This document shows positions 48,627 to 59,214 of a stretch of 64,000 bases of DNA, piece after piece. The stretch is from positions 79,061,124-79,125,123 of the forward strand of contig CALNVZ010000174.1 in NCBI GenBank assembly GCA_940671915.1, written 5' to 3'. A model generated the notes under the pieces. It saw only the letters and a program-made list of their open reading frames with translations, was not told the DNA's origin and ran no database searches. Source of the stretch: Paracentrotus lividus (taxonomy: Eukaryota; Echinodermata; Echinoidea; Camarodonta; Echinidae). The position numbers were made by a program, and so were the translations under genes. Each line of letters starts with the position of its first letter. The first letter of the stretch is position 1.

Positions 48627-50545
48627 TATAGAGCCTGGTCAGTTAAGAGTGAGCACTGGGGTGAAAATTTCATATTAAGATTTAGGGGATGAAAGTATTT
48701 TCAGGATTTAGACTAACATCTCAAGTTGTTAAAATATGATTTTCAGAGACATGCAATGGTGAGAAGCCCTTGAAATGTATTATTTTTCTACGGGGTGCCT
48801 CAAAATAATGTCACGGACGGACATTTTAAGTAAAAGTAAAATAAGTCTCAGTTCAACATTTACACAACTTTTTAATTTTTTCTTTACTGATACAGAGAGG
48901 TTGAAAGTATTTCTAAACAAAGCAAGAAAACAATAGAAATTATGAACTGGGGAAATAATTCGGTGCGATGAATTTAAACATTTTGACCAAAAAATGTCCG
49001 TCCGTGACAAAAAAAAAGAACAAAAGTATTTTTTCCCTTTGTTATTGCCTGAAATTATAATCATGCAAAGCTATCTCCCCATTATAAGACCTTTGCTATG
49101 TATGAATTATACTTTTATCAAGTGTGATGCATTTATTTCATATGAATTTGAAATTTTGTCCGTCCGTGACATTTTTTTGTCACGGACGGACAAATCAGTA
49201 CTTTAATGTAATATGCTGCACTGCTTTTCGGTGAAATTAATTATTTTCAATTACTATAGGTAATTATCTTGAATTAAACCCTTCATTTCATTCAAATTAG
49301 GTAGCATGAGATCACAATCATGTACATTACCCCCCCCCCATGCACACCAAAATTCTCTATAATAACACACAAATACATGTACATGTATACAGGTGCAAAT
49401 CCAGGATTTCCCGATTTTTTTTAAAGACTTTAAATTTTAGACACCCCAAAGTTTTGCCTGATACGCCAGTGAAGCAAAAATGTACACTAAAAATGTTCAC
49501 ATCACTGCTCTTGGGGAGGGGGTGGGGGTGGCAGATTAAAAAAAGAAAATACCTTCGCCCGTCCAATATGTCATCCTATTTTATTTTATTTTTTTAATTT
49601 TTGGATGGGGCTATGCCATTTTTTGGGGGGGGGGAGGAGGGTGAGGTGGGCTCACCAGGACACCCTTGATCCATGTTTGACTTGCAAACCTTCATTCTGA
49701 TTATTTATCGAATTGTACTATTACAGTGGATTTCAAGACTTTGTAAGCAAAAACGTACAATAAAAAATTTTCAGGTCACACCAGTGAAAATTACTCCAGG
49801 GATAGGGGGGGGCGGTAGGTGTGGGAAAAAAATGACCTTCGTCCTCCAAATGTGTCATCCTTATTTAAATAACAGCCATTGGGTAGCGGAGGGTTTTTCA
49901 TATCATTTCATTGTTTATTTATTTATTTTATTCATTTATTATTTTTTTTGGTGGGAGGGGGGGGGGGGTTGGGGGAGGAGGGAGGACCCCCTGGATCCGC
50001 GTTTGACTTTAAAACCTTCATTCTGATTGGTTGTTGAATTGTATACCGTGGAATTTCAATATTCTTTGACGGAAAAGTTGATTTCTGCAACAGTTTCCCT
50101 ATGATGTCCGTCCGTGACAACCAAATGTCCGTCCGTGACACAGAAAATGTCCGTCCGTGACAAAATGTTTTTAGCCGTCAATCAAAAACAGGAGCTTTTA
50201 TCAAAACTTTTTTTACATGGCAGCGAAGTAAAATTGCTCAGCATTTGTATGATATGTTATTTGTTTAACACTGGCATTTATTTTAGATAGAAATGCCCAA
50301 AGAGTCATGGGAAGTCAGGAAACCCATTTCTATCCCGTCCGTCCGTGACATTGAACATTTAAAGGATTCTATTCTTAGCAAGTATCCATGGCAACAAAAT
50401 TTTGCCACCATTTGGCACATCCAGTGGTACCCTTCACTGTCAAACACAGAACATTTCAATATTTCTCATGATTAACTTTTCACGGGCTGTCAAACTTAGA
50501 AAATTTGCAAAATGTCCGTCCGTGACAAACTGACCAGGCTCTATA
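48627..50545. mobile_element. motif-filled TIR element E3 (GAGCCTGGTCAGTT ends)
   Basis: Perfect 14-bp terminal inverted repeats GAGCCTGGTCAGTT (48631-48644; complement at 50528-50541) are flanked by TATA on both sides as a likely target duplication. The right end continues into TGTCACGGACGGACA. This 15-bp word occurs nine times inside: + orientation (TGTCCGTCCGTGACA) at 48995, 49157, 50105, 50126, 50148, 50337 (first base changed) and 50513; reverse orientation at 48809 and 49178. There is no transposase frame. A 60-codon frame at 50293-50475 contains one motif copy and has no recognisable family. Confidence 0.85.
49395..50070 (+). repeat. diverged tandem duplication inside E3
   Basis: A unit of roughly 330-340 bases occurs about twice: CGCCAGTGAAGCAAAA...GTCATCCTATTT...CTTGATCCATGTTTGACTTG, then CACCAGTGAAAATTAC...GTCATCCTTATTT...CTGGATCCGCGTTTGACTTT. 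Each unit contains a poly-G run. Confidence 0.65.
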
Positions 50546-50879
50546 TAGTTTTGGCGCAGGCTTCAAAAGTTAAGCCCACGAGCGACTTTCCTTTGTGAAG
50601 TTTTGTTAGATATGGGTTTAAATTAGTATTTTGAAGGAAAAAAAAAAACAACACGCAAATGTTAAATGCGTTAAATGCATAAAAAGCGAAAGGTTGTGTT
50701 TAATTGCAAGATTGTTCATGGAAAACGCAATTTTTATACGCACGCATAAAAAGCGAAACGCGTTAAATTGCAGCAAAGCCTTCGTGGCTCCACGAAAAAC
50801 TTCCTTTCATCATATCAAAATAGTTCGGATCACCAGAGGGATCCACGATAGCTTAAACAGCTATCTAAAACGATTAGTA
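50546..50879. other. gene-free DNA between two mobile elements
   Basis: Short repeats of GCATAAAAAGCGAAA and GCGTTAAAT words occur at 50660-50770. No gene. Confidence 0.4.
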
Positions 50880-50880
50880 T

Positions 50881-51595
50881 CATGTATATAAACTAGCAAT
50901 TCACGTGTTAATCCTGCGTTTGACATCAATAATTGTTTCAGACTAGGATTGTTCAGTTTAATCCTTAATTTCAAGAGACGTCTCTCATTGTTATATTTTT
51001 TGCAATGTAAAATAAAATGTTTTATAGTTTCACTCTCTTGGCAAACGGCACATAAACCAGTATCATGCTGATTAATTTGAAAAGGTAATGGTTTAAACTA
51101 CATTTACCTACTTTTAGTTGTTGTATCAAGCATTCTTCTCTACGAGATAAACCATATCTATATATATAGGTTTTGAAACATTCCGATGCAAAGCATAAAG
51201 GAACCTACCGTGTTGAGACTTGTCCCATTCGGTTTGCCATAATATTATTTGTTATAATGGAGCAATCGAGAGGTTGCCAGTTCACTTCTTGTGTTTGGTA
51301 TAATAATGTCAATGAATCTTTTCATGGCTCCTTTTTTGGCAGCCTGATGAACAATCTCATTGCCCCTGATATCACAATGTGATGGAATCCATTCAAAGGA
51401 AACATAAACATCCTTCAATTTCAGAATGTTTATTATTGATAATATTTCATTTACAATAGCACATCGTATAAAGTATGAATCTATCATTTGTACAGCAGAT
51501 AAAGCATCGCTAAAAATTACCACCGAAGAGGATATTGCAAATGAATTTATCCACTCAAGCGCCATAAGGATGGCAACAAGTTCTGCTCTCATGAT
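50881..51595 (-). mobile_element. LINE relic: RNase H and C-terminal zinc-knuckle region
   Basis: The minus strand from 51592 reads an RNase H domain of the kind found at the 3' end of some non-LTR retrotransposon ORF2 proteins. Visible are MRAELVAILMALEW with the catalytic Glu, VVIFSDALSAVQ with a catalytic Asp, and FEWIPSHCDIRGNE. The residue after GNE that is normally Asp (GNE.AD) is His here, and stops and frameshifts follow. After a frameshift WQTEWDKSQHGRFLYALH (about 51230-51180) is seen. After another come CAVCQESETIKHFILHCKKY near 51050-51000, the CCHC-like tail, and LNNPSLKQLLMSNAGL. It is a dead copy. Its N-terminal part lies beyond 56780 because another transposon has been inserted. 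Confidence 0.85.
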
Positions 51596-51639
51596 AGACT
51601 AGAGCCATTTAGGCAAAATATGACTTTTAGAAGCATTTT

Positions 51640-52830
51640 TAGGTAAAAGTTGGGAACCAGTCTATTTCTCATAATTCAAGAGTGCTGAATCAGATAAGAC
51701 CGGTTCCCAAGCCGATTTCTCACGTTTTCATCACCTAATTTGCATAAACAAAATGGCCGCCAATTTGACCCTTTTTTTTAGCTTATGTCTCTATTCCTCC
51801 CTGGTTGTGTCCAATTTTTGCCCTCGTAACGGCCGAAGTATTTTGCAGTCACATTGATTATTATGTAAACTTGCTAAACTGAGCGTTACAATTTAATAAA
51901 GAATCGATTTTATGTATATGAATTCATTAATTATGCAAATTTATGCATGTTTGCGACCTTATATGATACAAAGGGGCTATAACTTGATCAAATTAGCTCA
52001 AGAGTTTAAGTTTAGGTTAAGAGTTGGGAACTGGTCTATTTCACATAATTCAAGAGTGCTGATTCTGATAAGAACGGTTCCCAAGCCGATTTTTTTTTTT
52101 ACGTTGTAACCACCTAATTTGCATGAACAAATTAGCCACAAAATTGACCATTTTCGAGCTTGCATGTATGTCTCCATTCCTCCCTGGTTATATTCACTTT
52201 TTACCTGTATAATGAGCCGCATTATTTTGCACTCACATTGCTTATTATGTAAATTTGCTAGACTGAGTATTACAATTTAAGAAAAAATCAATTTGATGTT
52301 TCTAAATTCATTAATTATGCAAATTTATGCATGTTTGGGACCTTACATGCTCTAACTTGATCAAATTAGCTCAAGAGTTGTTCAACCTTTAGTTTAAAGT
52401 TGGGAACCGGTCTATTTCACATAATGTAAGTGTGCTTAGTCTGATAAGACTACATTGTAGTTCCCAAGCTGCCTTTTAACGTTTTCAACACCTAATTTGC
52501 ATAAACAAAATGGCTGCCAAATCGACCATTTTTAGCTTAGGCCTTATGTCTACACTCCTTCCTAGTTGTATCCACTTTTTAACTTTGTAATGGCCGCATT
52601 ATTTTGTAGTCACTTTGATTATTATGTAAACTTGCTCGACTGAGCATAAGAATTTAAGAACATAATCAATTTGATGTTTCAAAACCAATTTATTATTCAA
52701 ATTAATGCATCTTTGAGACCTTACATGCTATAACATGGGTAACTTGATCATAGTTCTTTAACTTTCAGATATAAGATATTCAGATATAATTCAGATATCC
52801 TTCCCAACATTTTGAAATTATTGTAAAATG
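51640..52830 (+). repeat. three tandem units within the left TIR
   Basis: Each unit of about 370-390 bases runs from AGTTGGGAACYGGTCTATTT through CGGTTCCCAAGCCGAT, CACCTAATTTGCATRAACAA, CTCCTNCCTGGTTGT and TTATGCAAATTTATGCATGT to CTTGATCAAATTAGCTCAAG. Units begin near 51648, 52018 and 52396. The inverted right arm at 56322-56720 has only one unit, so the left end expanded after the arms formed, or the right one contracted. Confidence 0.85.
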
Positions 52831-53239
52831 AAATACATATATAATGACAAAATCTCGACGCTCATTTTTAAAAATATTTTTATGCAAATTTATTTTGTAT
52901 TTCTTTGTTTTGCACATGACTTAGAACGAAATCTATCAAAATGGACACATAAAGATCAATGAAAAATAATGCAATGTTTGAATGATGACATTCAACACAT
53001 TGTACAGGTAGCTATCTCCATGAAGTCCATAGCCAGCTTCCTTCTATTGGTTATTCCCATCATTGAAAGGAAGATGTCAGTATATTGGTTATCTACCACT
53101 GGGTAGAAGTCTACCTTCATCCTTCTCTTTGCATTCTGTCATACATGTTAGTCCAGCATACTTTGATGTCTTGTACGTATGGGCCATCTCCTCCCAAAGG
53201 AGAGTCAATTCACAGAGAGCTATACCAACTTAGACTCCC

Positions 53240-54000
53240 GGGATCATGCAGACTACCATATCTAGTCACATTTACAATTTCATTAGAGAATGTCACCTGC
53301 TGTTCCATTTGAACCAGCTGCCAGTTTCTTGCTTAGACGAAGGAGTGAGCTTTGTCTTGTCTACCTTTCTTGTTGATTCTGGACAGTGTACATCCCTGTC
53401 TTTACGAATGAGATCATCACAGGGGAATTTGATGTTATGGTTTGGTCTGCCCTGTCGATAGAATTCTCTAGGGCATTGCTAAGCACTCCCAGGATCTCAT
53501 TGTGCTTCCAAGTATATGAGCTTTCTTCAAGATAGACGTGAGAATGAATTTGATAGAATGTGCTTGTGTGAGTCCACTTTTCCTCATTTGTGGCAGGTCT
53601 CGTTCTCGGCCTTGGCCAACTTCCTGTGGGGAGGGACAGACATCATTGATGCTTGTAGCAAGAACTTGGGTGTATCTGTTTCCATCATCTACATGTATCT
53701 TTCCAGGACAAGGACTGTGGTTCAAGGCATTCCAATCGATACCAAGCTCCTTGCTGCACGAGGCCAACTGCCTTATCCATGTTTAGAACATGTTAGCCTT
53801 CTTCACCTCTCAACCTCTCTCCTCCGCAACAGCGATCAGGGGTAGGATAAGCTTTGTGAAATGTCCATTGATGCTTGTTTGTTGTGCATGGAAAATTAAA
53901 ACTTGTTTAGCAGATATTCTTTGTCCTTTCCTTTCAATATATGCATCATCCCTATTTCGTACAGCATCAGTGGCCATCATCACGCACCACAACTTCAATT
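53240..54000 (-). pseudogene. unassigned coding relic inside the long-TIR element
   Basis: On the minus strand coherent-looking peptide segments follow one another: KGQRISAKQVLIFHAQQTSI (about 53930-53870), ELGIDWNALNHSPCPGKIHV (about 53750-53690), RYTQVLATSIND, and after a frame change NALENSIDRADQTITSNSPV (about 53470-53410). Composition is balanced, unlike the AT-rich arms, and opposite-strand frames through it have no family resemblance. I do not recognise the protein. Because it lies directly downstream, in the same strand, of the reverse transcriptase relic at 54000-54500 it may be a continuation of that retroelement or part of the transposon's own broken gene. Confidence 0.4.
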
Positions 54001-54505
54001 TACTTGGGAGGGCACACCTGTTGATATATTTCAGTCCATCTTTCACATCGCCTGGACCTTATTAATCTGGTTCTTGTGAGACAGCTCCTTATTGAACTAT
54101 CACCAGAAGCTCAGGACAGGGGCTTCTGATATTGTTGGAATGACCGCATCCGCTACACTGTAACGTGTCCTGTCATCTACCCTTCCTTGATTTCTTTGGT
54201 TTGAACTTCCTGCACCAGCTTATCAGTTGGTCCATGTGCTCAATATAGCCTTCATCGATTGAGTAAATTCAGGTCATCCATGGAAGCTCGTATTTCTTGC
54301 AGCTTGAATCCAGGTTTGATCTTAATACCTCTTCAACTTGAAAATGCAGCTATACATGTACATGTAGTTACTTTCTCTTTTGCAATGACAAATAGGATTT
54401 GATAGATAGCACACTCCATTGGAATGCCTACGGGCTGGAAGAAGTGGTAAACTGATCTGAATTCCTTGTTGGCAAACCTCGTCTTGAAGTCCTGAAAGAA
54501 GCAAT
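54000..54505 (-). mobile_element. reverse transcriptase relic, MDD-type non-LTR
   Basis: In minus-strand order the pieces are: NKEFRSVYHFFQPVGIPMEC, continuing AIYQILFVIA (about 54480-54370), which matches the RT stretch usually reading G..MGCTISPILFVMAME; IRASMDDLNLLN (about 54290-54260), the polymerase active-site motif with Met-Asp-Asp; MDQLISWCRKFKPKKSR (about 54225-54185), the hallmark W.R..FKPKKSR; and GLKYINRCALPSKLKLWCV (about 54045-53990). The order and spacing are right for this family, which is common in fish, corals and other marine animals. Frameshifts and stops separate the pieces, so it is dead. It lies inside the long-TIR transposon. Confidence 0.65.
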
Positions 54506-54683
54506 TCAGGAAGTTGCTATGAGTTTGTCCAGAGTGTAGAAAAAGTCATGGATGGTAAACCAAATCATTGAGTGCAGCAATGACTCATATGCGTAGGCAC
54601 GGAGCAAAAATTGTTTTGGCTCAGGGGTAGTGTTCAGTCTGCTTCGTCGGTCAATTATTATTATTTTCTATCGTTTTTTTTTT

Positions 54684-54699
54684 CCGGGGGGGGGGGGGG
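54684..54699. repeat. poly-G run, 16 bases
   Basis: Preceded by poly-T. It separates the minus-strand RT relic from the plus-strand one. Confidence 0.9.
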
Positions 54700-54851
54700 G
54701 CAGGCCAGTTGACCCTTTTGATCAGTGCCTGGAATTATTCGAATAATGTTCAGGTAACTACTGCGTGATTATACAAATCATAATGAATGAACTCTTTCCT
54801 TTTGATTACAAACTAATGAGATTCAAATAAGATCTGCTTTCATATAGACGG

Positions 54852-55860
54852 TTTTATGTCGACGTTCATGGCAAGCAGAAAAATGGCTTCCCACAAGGGA
54901 GTGTCCTTGCCTCTCTGCTCTTCACCATGTACACTAATCACCAACCAGTACACCCCAATGTAAAGAGTTTTTTGTGTGTTGATGACCTCTGCAGTGCCTC
55001 ACGTGAAAATTCCTATGAAGAAGTCAAAATAACTCGTTTATATGCTGCAAATCCCTTTGCTAGTGAATTCTGAAAACAGTCAAATAAATGTCATTCACCT
55101 CTAAAATACAGGTGCCCAATGACAATTGAGGATCAGATAATACGGAAATCTACATCAACTGCTCAAACATGTCCCTGCGCTGATCTACCTAAATTTGACA
55201 TTACATTGTTCACTTACATTATAAGAAGCATATTGCCACGACAAAGCAAAACTAGGAGCCAGGAATAACATTCTAAAGAAGCTAGCTAACACTAGATTGG
55301 GATAACCCCCCCCCCCCATATCCTCTATAATTACAATCATGCCAAATAGAGACTGGAATGAAGACATAGTTTACTTCACTCCGAGGAATCCCTTGTTAGC
55401 TCTGCACACAATCGAAGACCATCTCTGTGGACCAGCCACCTCAAATAAATGCCAAACAAATGTACAAAAGAATCTCTCTCATCAGGTTCTGATGAGCCAT
55501 AGCACACCCAGTCATGCCTGAACCACCTTAGGACATGCACAGGCAACGTTGGCACAGGACAGTGTAAGGTCCTAACGGAAAATGGGGATACAGCGAAGAT
55601 GGAGTGTGAGTGTGGGAAAGAGCAAACCAAGGAAAACCTTCTGGTATGCGCCTACCTGATGGAACTCTGTACCCTTGTAGACCTGAAAGAGTTTAACCCA
55701 GAGCACAATCCTGTAATAAACACAGGTCAGTGTTATTCAAATTTAAAGCGAAAATATTGTTATGGTCTTAAGATTGAATTGTGGAAGGAACTGTCTCTTA
55801 TTAGTGATAGGGAAAGGTTGATAACAATTTGAAGAGCAATCTTTTGTATTGGAAATTTCT
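54852..55860 (+). mobile_element. LINE relic: RT motifs and C-terminus, plus strand
   Basis: 54852-55073 is open and reads KNGFPQGSVLASLLFTMYTN, then FLCVDDLCSASRENSYEEV. These are the G.PQGSVLAP and Y-A-D-D motifs of LINE reverse transcriptases, with Val in place of Ala. Stops and shifts follow. Near 55519-55670 LNHLRTCTGNVGTGQ and then MECECGKEQTKENLLVCAYL match the C-terminal R.R.G.GRC...C.CG..QT..HLL.C region. Some 440 bases in between keep only fragments. The copy is inactive and differs in type from both minus-strand relics nearby. Confidence 0.75.
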
Positions 55861-56780
55861 ACTACAATATTCTATCTAAATACCATGAAAATAATTTGAA
55901 AGTTCATGATAATTTGTTCATCTTTTCCACTACATCACATTATCTTTAAGGTAGTGACACGAATGGCAGAAGAAGTAGGCTCAATGGTCAGGTGGTAAAC
56001 ACTTTAAAGTGCTTATCGTACATGCAGATGAGTGCGTGCGTGCGTGCGTGTTCGTGCGTGTGTACGTGTGTTTGTGTGTGTGTTGGTGGGTGTGGTGTGA
56101 GCATGTACATGTGTTTCCGTTGCTGCCCAAATGTTAGTTTTTTTTTCTGTTTGTGCCTACATACATGTGGTAAAAGACCGCAATCATCCTTAAAGTTTAT
56201 TATTTTTCATGTGACTATTTTTCACAGACCTTGTTCAAAGTCAAGTGGAAAAACAAAGAATTTTTTTTCCAACAATGAAATTAATGGGCATCCATCATAA
56301 AACAATATTTTGGGGGCTTTGAAATAATTTTAAAATGTTATGAAGGATATCTGAACCACAGTTTACACTTGTTTGACTTAAATTGATGAAATAATAGCAT
56401 ATAAGGTTGCAAACTTGCATGAATTTGCATAATTGATTAGTTTCAAAACATTAAATTGGTTATTTTCTTAAATTCTAATGCTTATTCTAGCAATTTAACA
56501 TGATATTTATTGTTAGTGCGAAATTAGGAGGCCATTATGACGGTAAAAAGTGGATACAACCAAGGAAGAGTGGAGTCAGAAGCTCAAAAATTGTTAATTT
56601 GGCGGCCATTTTGTTTATGCAAATTAGGTGGTGAAAACGTTAGAAATCGGCTTGGGAACCGGTCTCATCAGATTCAGCACACTTGAATTATGTGAAATAG
56701 ACTAGTTCCCAACTTTTACCTAAAAATGCTTCTAAAAGCTTATAGAGGCCTCTTTTTTAGAAATGGCTCTAGACTATGAT

Positions 56781-56945
56781 GCAGATGTCGGACAGCCTAA
56801 AACTTTTCAGTACATCATAATGAGGCACAAAAAAGGCGGCTCCTGTCCTTCCGTCGAAGACGGAAGGAAAACATTGCATTTCAGGCGGAAGAGGGCGACC
56901 TCCCAATATGGTAGTCAGTCTACTTGATGCTCTGACTGTATGAAA
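56781..56945 (-). mobile_element. N-terminal part of the split LINE RNase H
   Basis: The minus strand reads GRPLPPEMQCFPSVFDGRTG, then AAFFVPHYDVLKSFRLSDIC up to the insertion point. G.AAF..P......FRL.D is the usual start of these RNase H domains, and the MRAELVAI... part continues at 51592 after the inserted transposon. Upstream of 56945 no further LINE sequence is recognised. Confidence 0.75.
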
Positions 56946-57060
56946 ATCAAACCTCCTTGTTAAAACCCATTAAAGTGAGCTACAATCAATAATATCTCGT
57001 CCTCAATGTAAATAATCGTGGGTTATGTTTGTTACATGATTAAAAAATTCGATCATATTA

Positions 57061-57266
57061 TATTTGCTCCAGTGTCAATTGCTCCGTTGTATATTCCATA
57101 CACTATTTCAATGACCAACTTCGACCTCTGTCTTAACACTATACCCTAACCAAATCCTAACATTAAGCTCTACTGCAACCCTAATCCTATTCCTACCTCG
57201 AAAACGAAAAATAATAATAAATAAAAAAAAATTAAAAAACGGAGCAATTGTCGGAGGAGCGAAATA
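57061..57266. mobile_element. 206-bp MITE with TTTGCTCC ends
   Basis: TA|TTTGCTCCAGTGTCAATTG, continuing CTCCG, is mirrored by CGGAGCAATTGTCGGAGGAG, continuing CGAAA|TA. The interior contains CCTAACCNNNNCCTAA-like words and A-rich DNA. Confidence 0.7.
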
Positions 57267-57979
57267 TCTTGTAAACAAAATTTACCAATAATCTCATCCT
57301 TTGTAACATAATTCAAAACAATTCATAATTCTTTCTAACAAACTTCCAAACTCATATTATTAACAATTTTATTTAATCCAGCATAGAAGTTTGATCTTTG
57401 ATTCATCATTACTAATTATTCATATAATTTTCTATAGGCCTATAGCTGATGTACAACATCATGTTGATTCAAAGTTAATATAGTTAAAATAGAGACCTTG
57501 TGGCGTGCACATGTTGACATAATGGCGTTCTCAGTTTCCATGTCATGTTTTCCTCTTTGAAGATTACACATTATTTTTTTCTACAAATATCAAATTCGTT
57601 TGATTATGTGATAAATTATTATTCGTTAATACCATGATACAAGATAATCTATCAATAGTCCACCATATTCCCATAGGAGATTTTCTAGAACAAATCAATA
57701 CATATAATTTCATTTTTATTCCACCGATATTTACTTAGATATTCTGATTTAAAAAAAAAAAAAAAAATCCAAGCGAAGTATGGAATAATATTATGATATT
57801 ATAGTATTAAATTATGTCTTAATTTCACAAGCCCATCCAGGATATCATAAGGGGGGGGGGGGCAGCTTTAAAATTTAAGAATTCCTGAAATTAGGTAACG
57901 CCGCAAAAAAAAAAGTACGCTAAAATTTGTTTCACGTTACATCTCCCGAAATCATTCCCGCTGGGGGGAGGGGGTGCTT
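57267..57979. other. gene-free AT-rich DNA
   Basis: A poly-A run lies at 57751-57767 and a 12-base poly-G at 57851-57862. Confidence 0.5.
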
Positions 57980-58598
57980 TGGGGCGATGACAGTTCGTGG
58001 CGGGGACCCGTACGGCGAGGGGAATCAGTCGTTTTGATAATTTCTCTACTGTGCGGTTCCAATTTTTTTTCGCACGAGATTTACCCTCAGAGCGACTTGG
58101 ATAGAGACAACTATTGTGTCATACCTCCTTTCCCCAAAACCTTCTATTCCGGGGTCCGTACGGTGAGTAGGAAAAGACACTTTAACCTTTACGTGCGGTT
58201 CCCGGCCGACTCCCTTACGATTTTATGTGCACATCGGAACATTTTCCAGTAGTTATGCTTTAAATGTAGGGGAGCCGGGAAGATCGAGAGTGTGCACTCG
58301 ATTTTCCCGATGTTTTTCTCAACCCGGTAGGCCGTAGAAAACCCGTGGAGTCACAAAAGGGACCCGAGCGTGGTTCTGCCGGTAGCCGTACGGGTTTCTG
58401 CCTTTAGCCGAGCGGGCTCCGCCCGTGTTTTTCAGTGAGTCCTCCAAATAAAATATTGACAGGCCTCTTGCAATACGGTTCCCGTGCGACTTTCCTGCGG
58501 CCCCCGCCAGGGCCCCTAAAAGGTTCCTGAAGAGACTATACGAGAAGGTTAGACTGTCTAAGGTCAGATCTCAAACTCTGTCCTGAAATATACTTTTG

Positions 58599-58612
58599 TT
58601 TATATATATATA

Positions 58613-58652
<40 letters not shown>

Positions 58653-58680
58653 TATTTATTTTTTTATATATATATATATT
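58599..58680. repeat. (TA)n microsatellite
   Basis: TA dinucleotides in two blocks separated by T-rich DNA and followed by poly-T and poly-G. The 112-codon frame over it is an artefact. Confidence 0.9.
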
Positions 58681-58950
58681 TTTTTTGGGGGGGGGCTGTC
58701 GCAGGAAAGACCACTTTGGTCTTTTTAGACGTTTATCTAGGACTTATCATCTCATATCGTTTCCCAATACATGGACCATCAATGCCACTTTCAAATGAGT
58801 GTAATTTGTCTCCTATGGGTGTAATGGGTGTACAAAATGAAAATAATATTTTGGATCAAAATTCGTCTCTGAACTATCGGTTGTATGGATGGATCTTATT
58901 TATTCACGTAAGATCTATCCATTTAGAGCATTGAAAAAAAAATAAATAAA

Positions 58951-59015
58951 TATTGGGAGTCGAACTCAAGTCCTCTGGATGAGAGTCTGTTCCTCATACC
59001 ACTTGGCTAGTATTA
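58951..59015 (-). other. tRNA-like stretch with intact A and B boxes
   Basis: On the minus strand TAGCCAAGTGG (box A) and, 33 bases later, GTTCGACTC within GAGTTCGACTCCC (box B) both match RNA polymerase III internal promoter consensus. The D and anticodon stems do not fold well and no acceptor stem of seven pairs forms. A degenerate tRNA or a SINE head is more likely than a working tRNA. An A/T-rich run ending in poly-T follows downstream on that strand. Confidence 0.5.
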
Positions 59016-59214
59016 CTGATAGCGACAACTTGATTCCTAATTTAAATGAACCAAACTAGGATATATTAGTGCACGTTCAAGGCTTATTAGAAGTAATTAA
59101 TTTGTAAACGGTTCGGAAAATAAAAATCGCGTGCAGCTCAAACAGAATTTATCAAAACGACTGATGCAATACGCCGTCCGGGTCCCGCGGATGGTACTGT
59201 GATCGCCCCATTAT

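Larger units (their letters stand above)
51596..56775. mobile_element. 5.2-kb long-TIR DNA transposon inserted in a LINE
   Basis: The element starts AGACTAGAGCCATTT and ends with the complement of AGTCTAGAGCCATTT. ATGAT stands on both sides (51591-51595 and 56776-56780) as a 5-bp target duplication. Dropping the insert and one ATGAT puts the RNase H frame of the host LINE back in phase, good evidence for the boundaries. The inverted repeats are long: about 455 bases at the right (56322-56775), and longer at the left because a unit of roughly 380 bases is present three times (to about 52830). The interior holds reverse-transcriptase relics and unassigned coding remnants but no transposase I recognise. 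Superfamily unknown; an AG start and long TIRs recall Polintons, but those make 6-bp duplications and are much larger. Confidence 0.85.
57980..59210. mobile_element. GC-rich foldback element C1 (TGGGGCGATCACAGTTCG ends)
   Basis: TGGGGCGATGACAGTTCG, GGGGACCCGTACGGCG and ATCAGTCGTTTTGATAA at the left are mirrored at 59098-59210 by TTATCAAAACGACTGAT, CGCCGTCCGGGTCCCGCGG and ACTGTGATCGCCCCA, giving arms of about 110 bases. The left half is rich in CCGTACGG words and shares a block (CTCGATTTTCCCGATGTTTT to CCGTGGAGTCAC at 58297-58355) with element C2. It is punctuated by a (TA)n run and a tRNA-like stretch, probably later insertions. Confidence 0.75.

Noticed and set aside
48800-50530. CRISPR-like or operator array of TGTCCGTCCGTGACA
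   Set aside because: Spacing is irregular, orientation mixed, and transposon termini enclose it. Treated as a transposon feature.
53085-53845. Plus-strand frames of 75-109 codons opposite the minus-strand relic
   Set aside because: The minus strand gives the more coherent peptides, and an RT relic lies upstream on that strand. These are probably shadows.
51596-56775. Polinton/Maverick identity for the long-TIR element
   Set aside because: AG start and long TIRs fit, but the duplication is 5 bp, the size far too small, and no integrase, packaging ATPase or protein-primed polymerase is seen.
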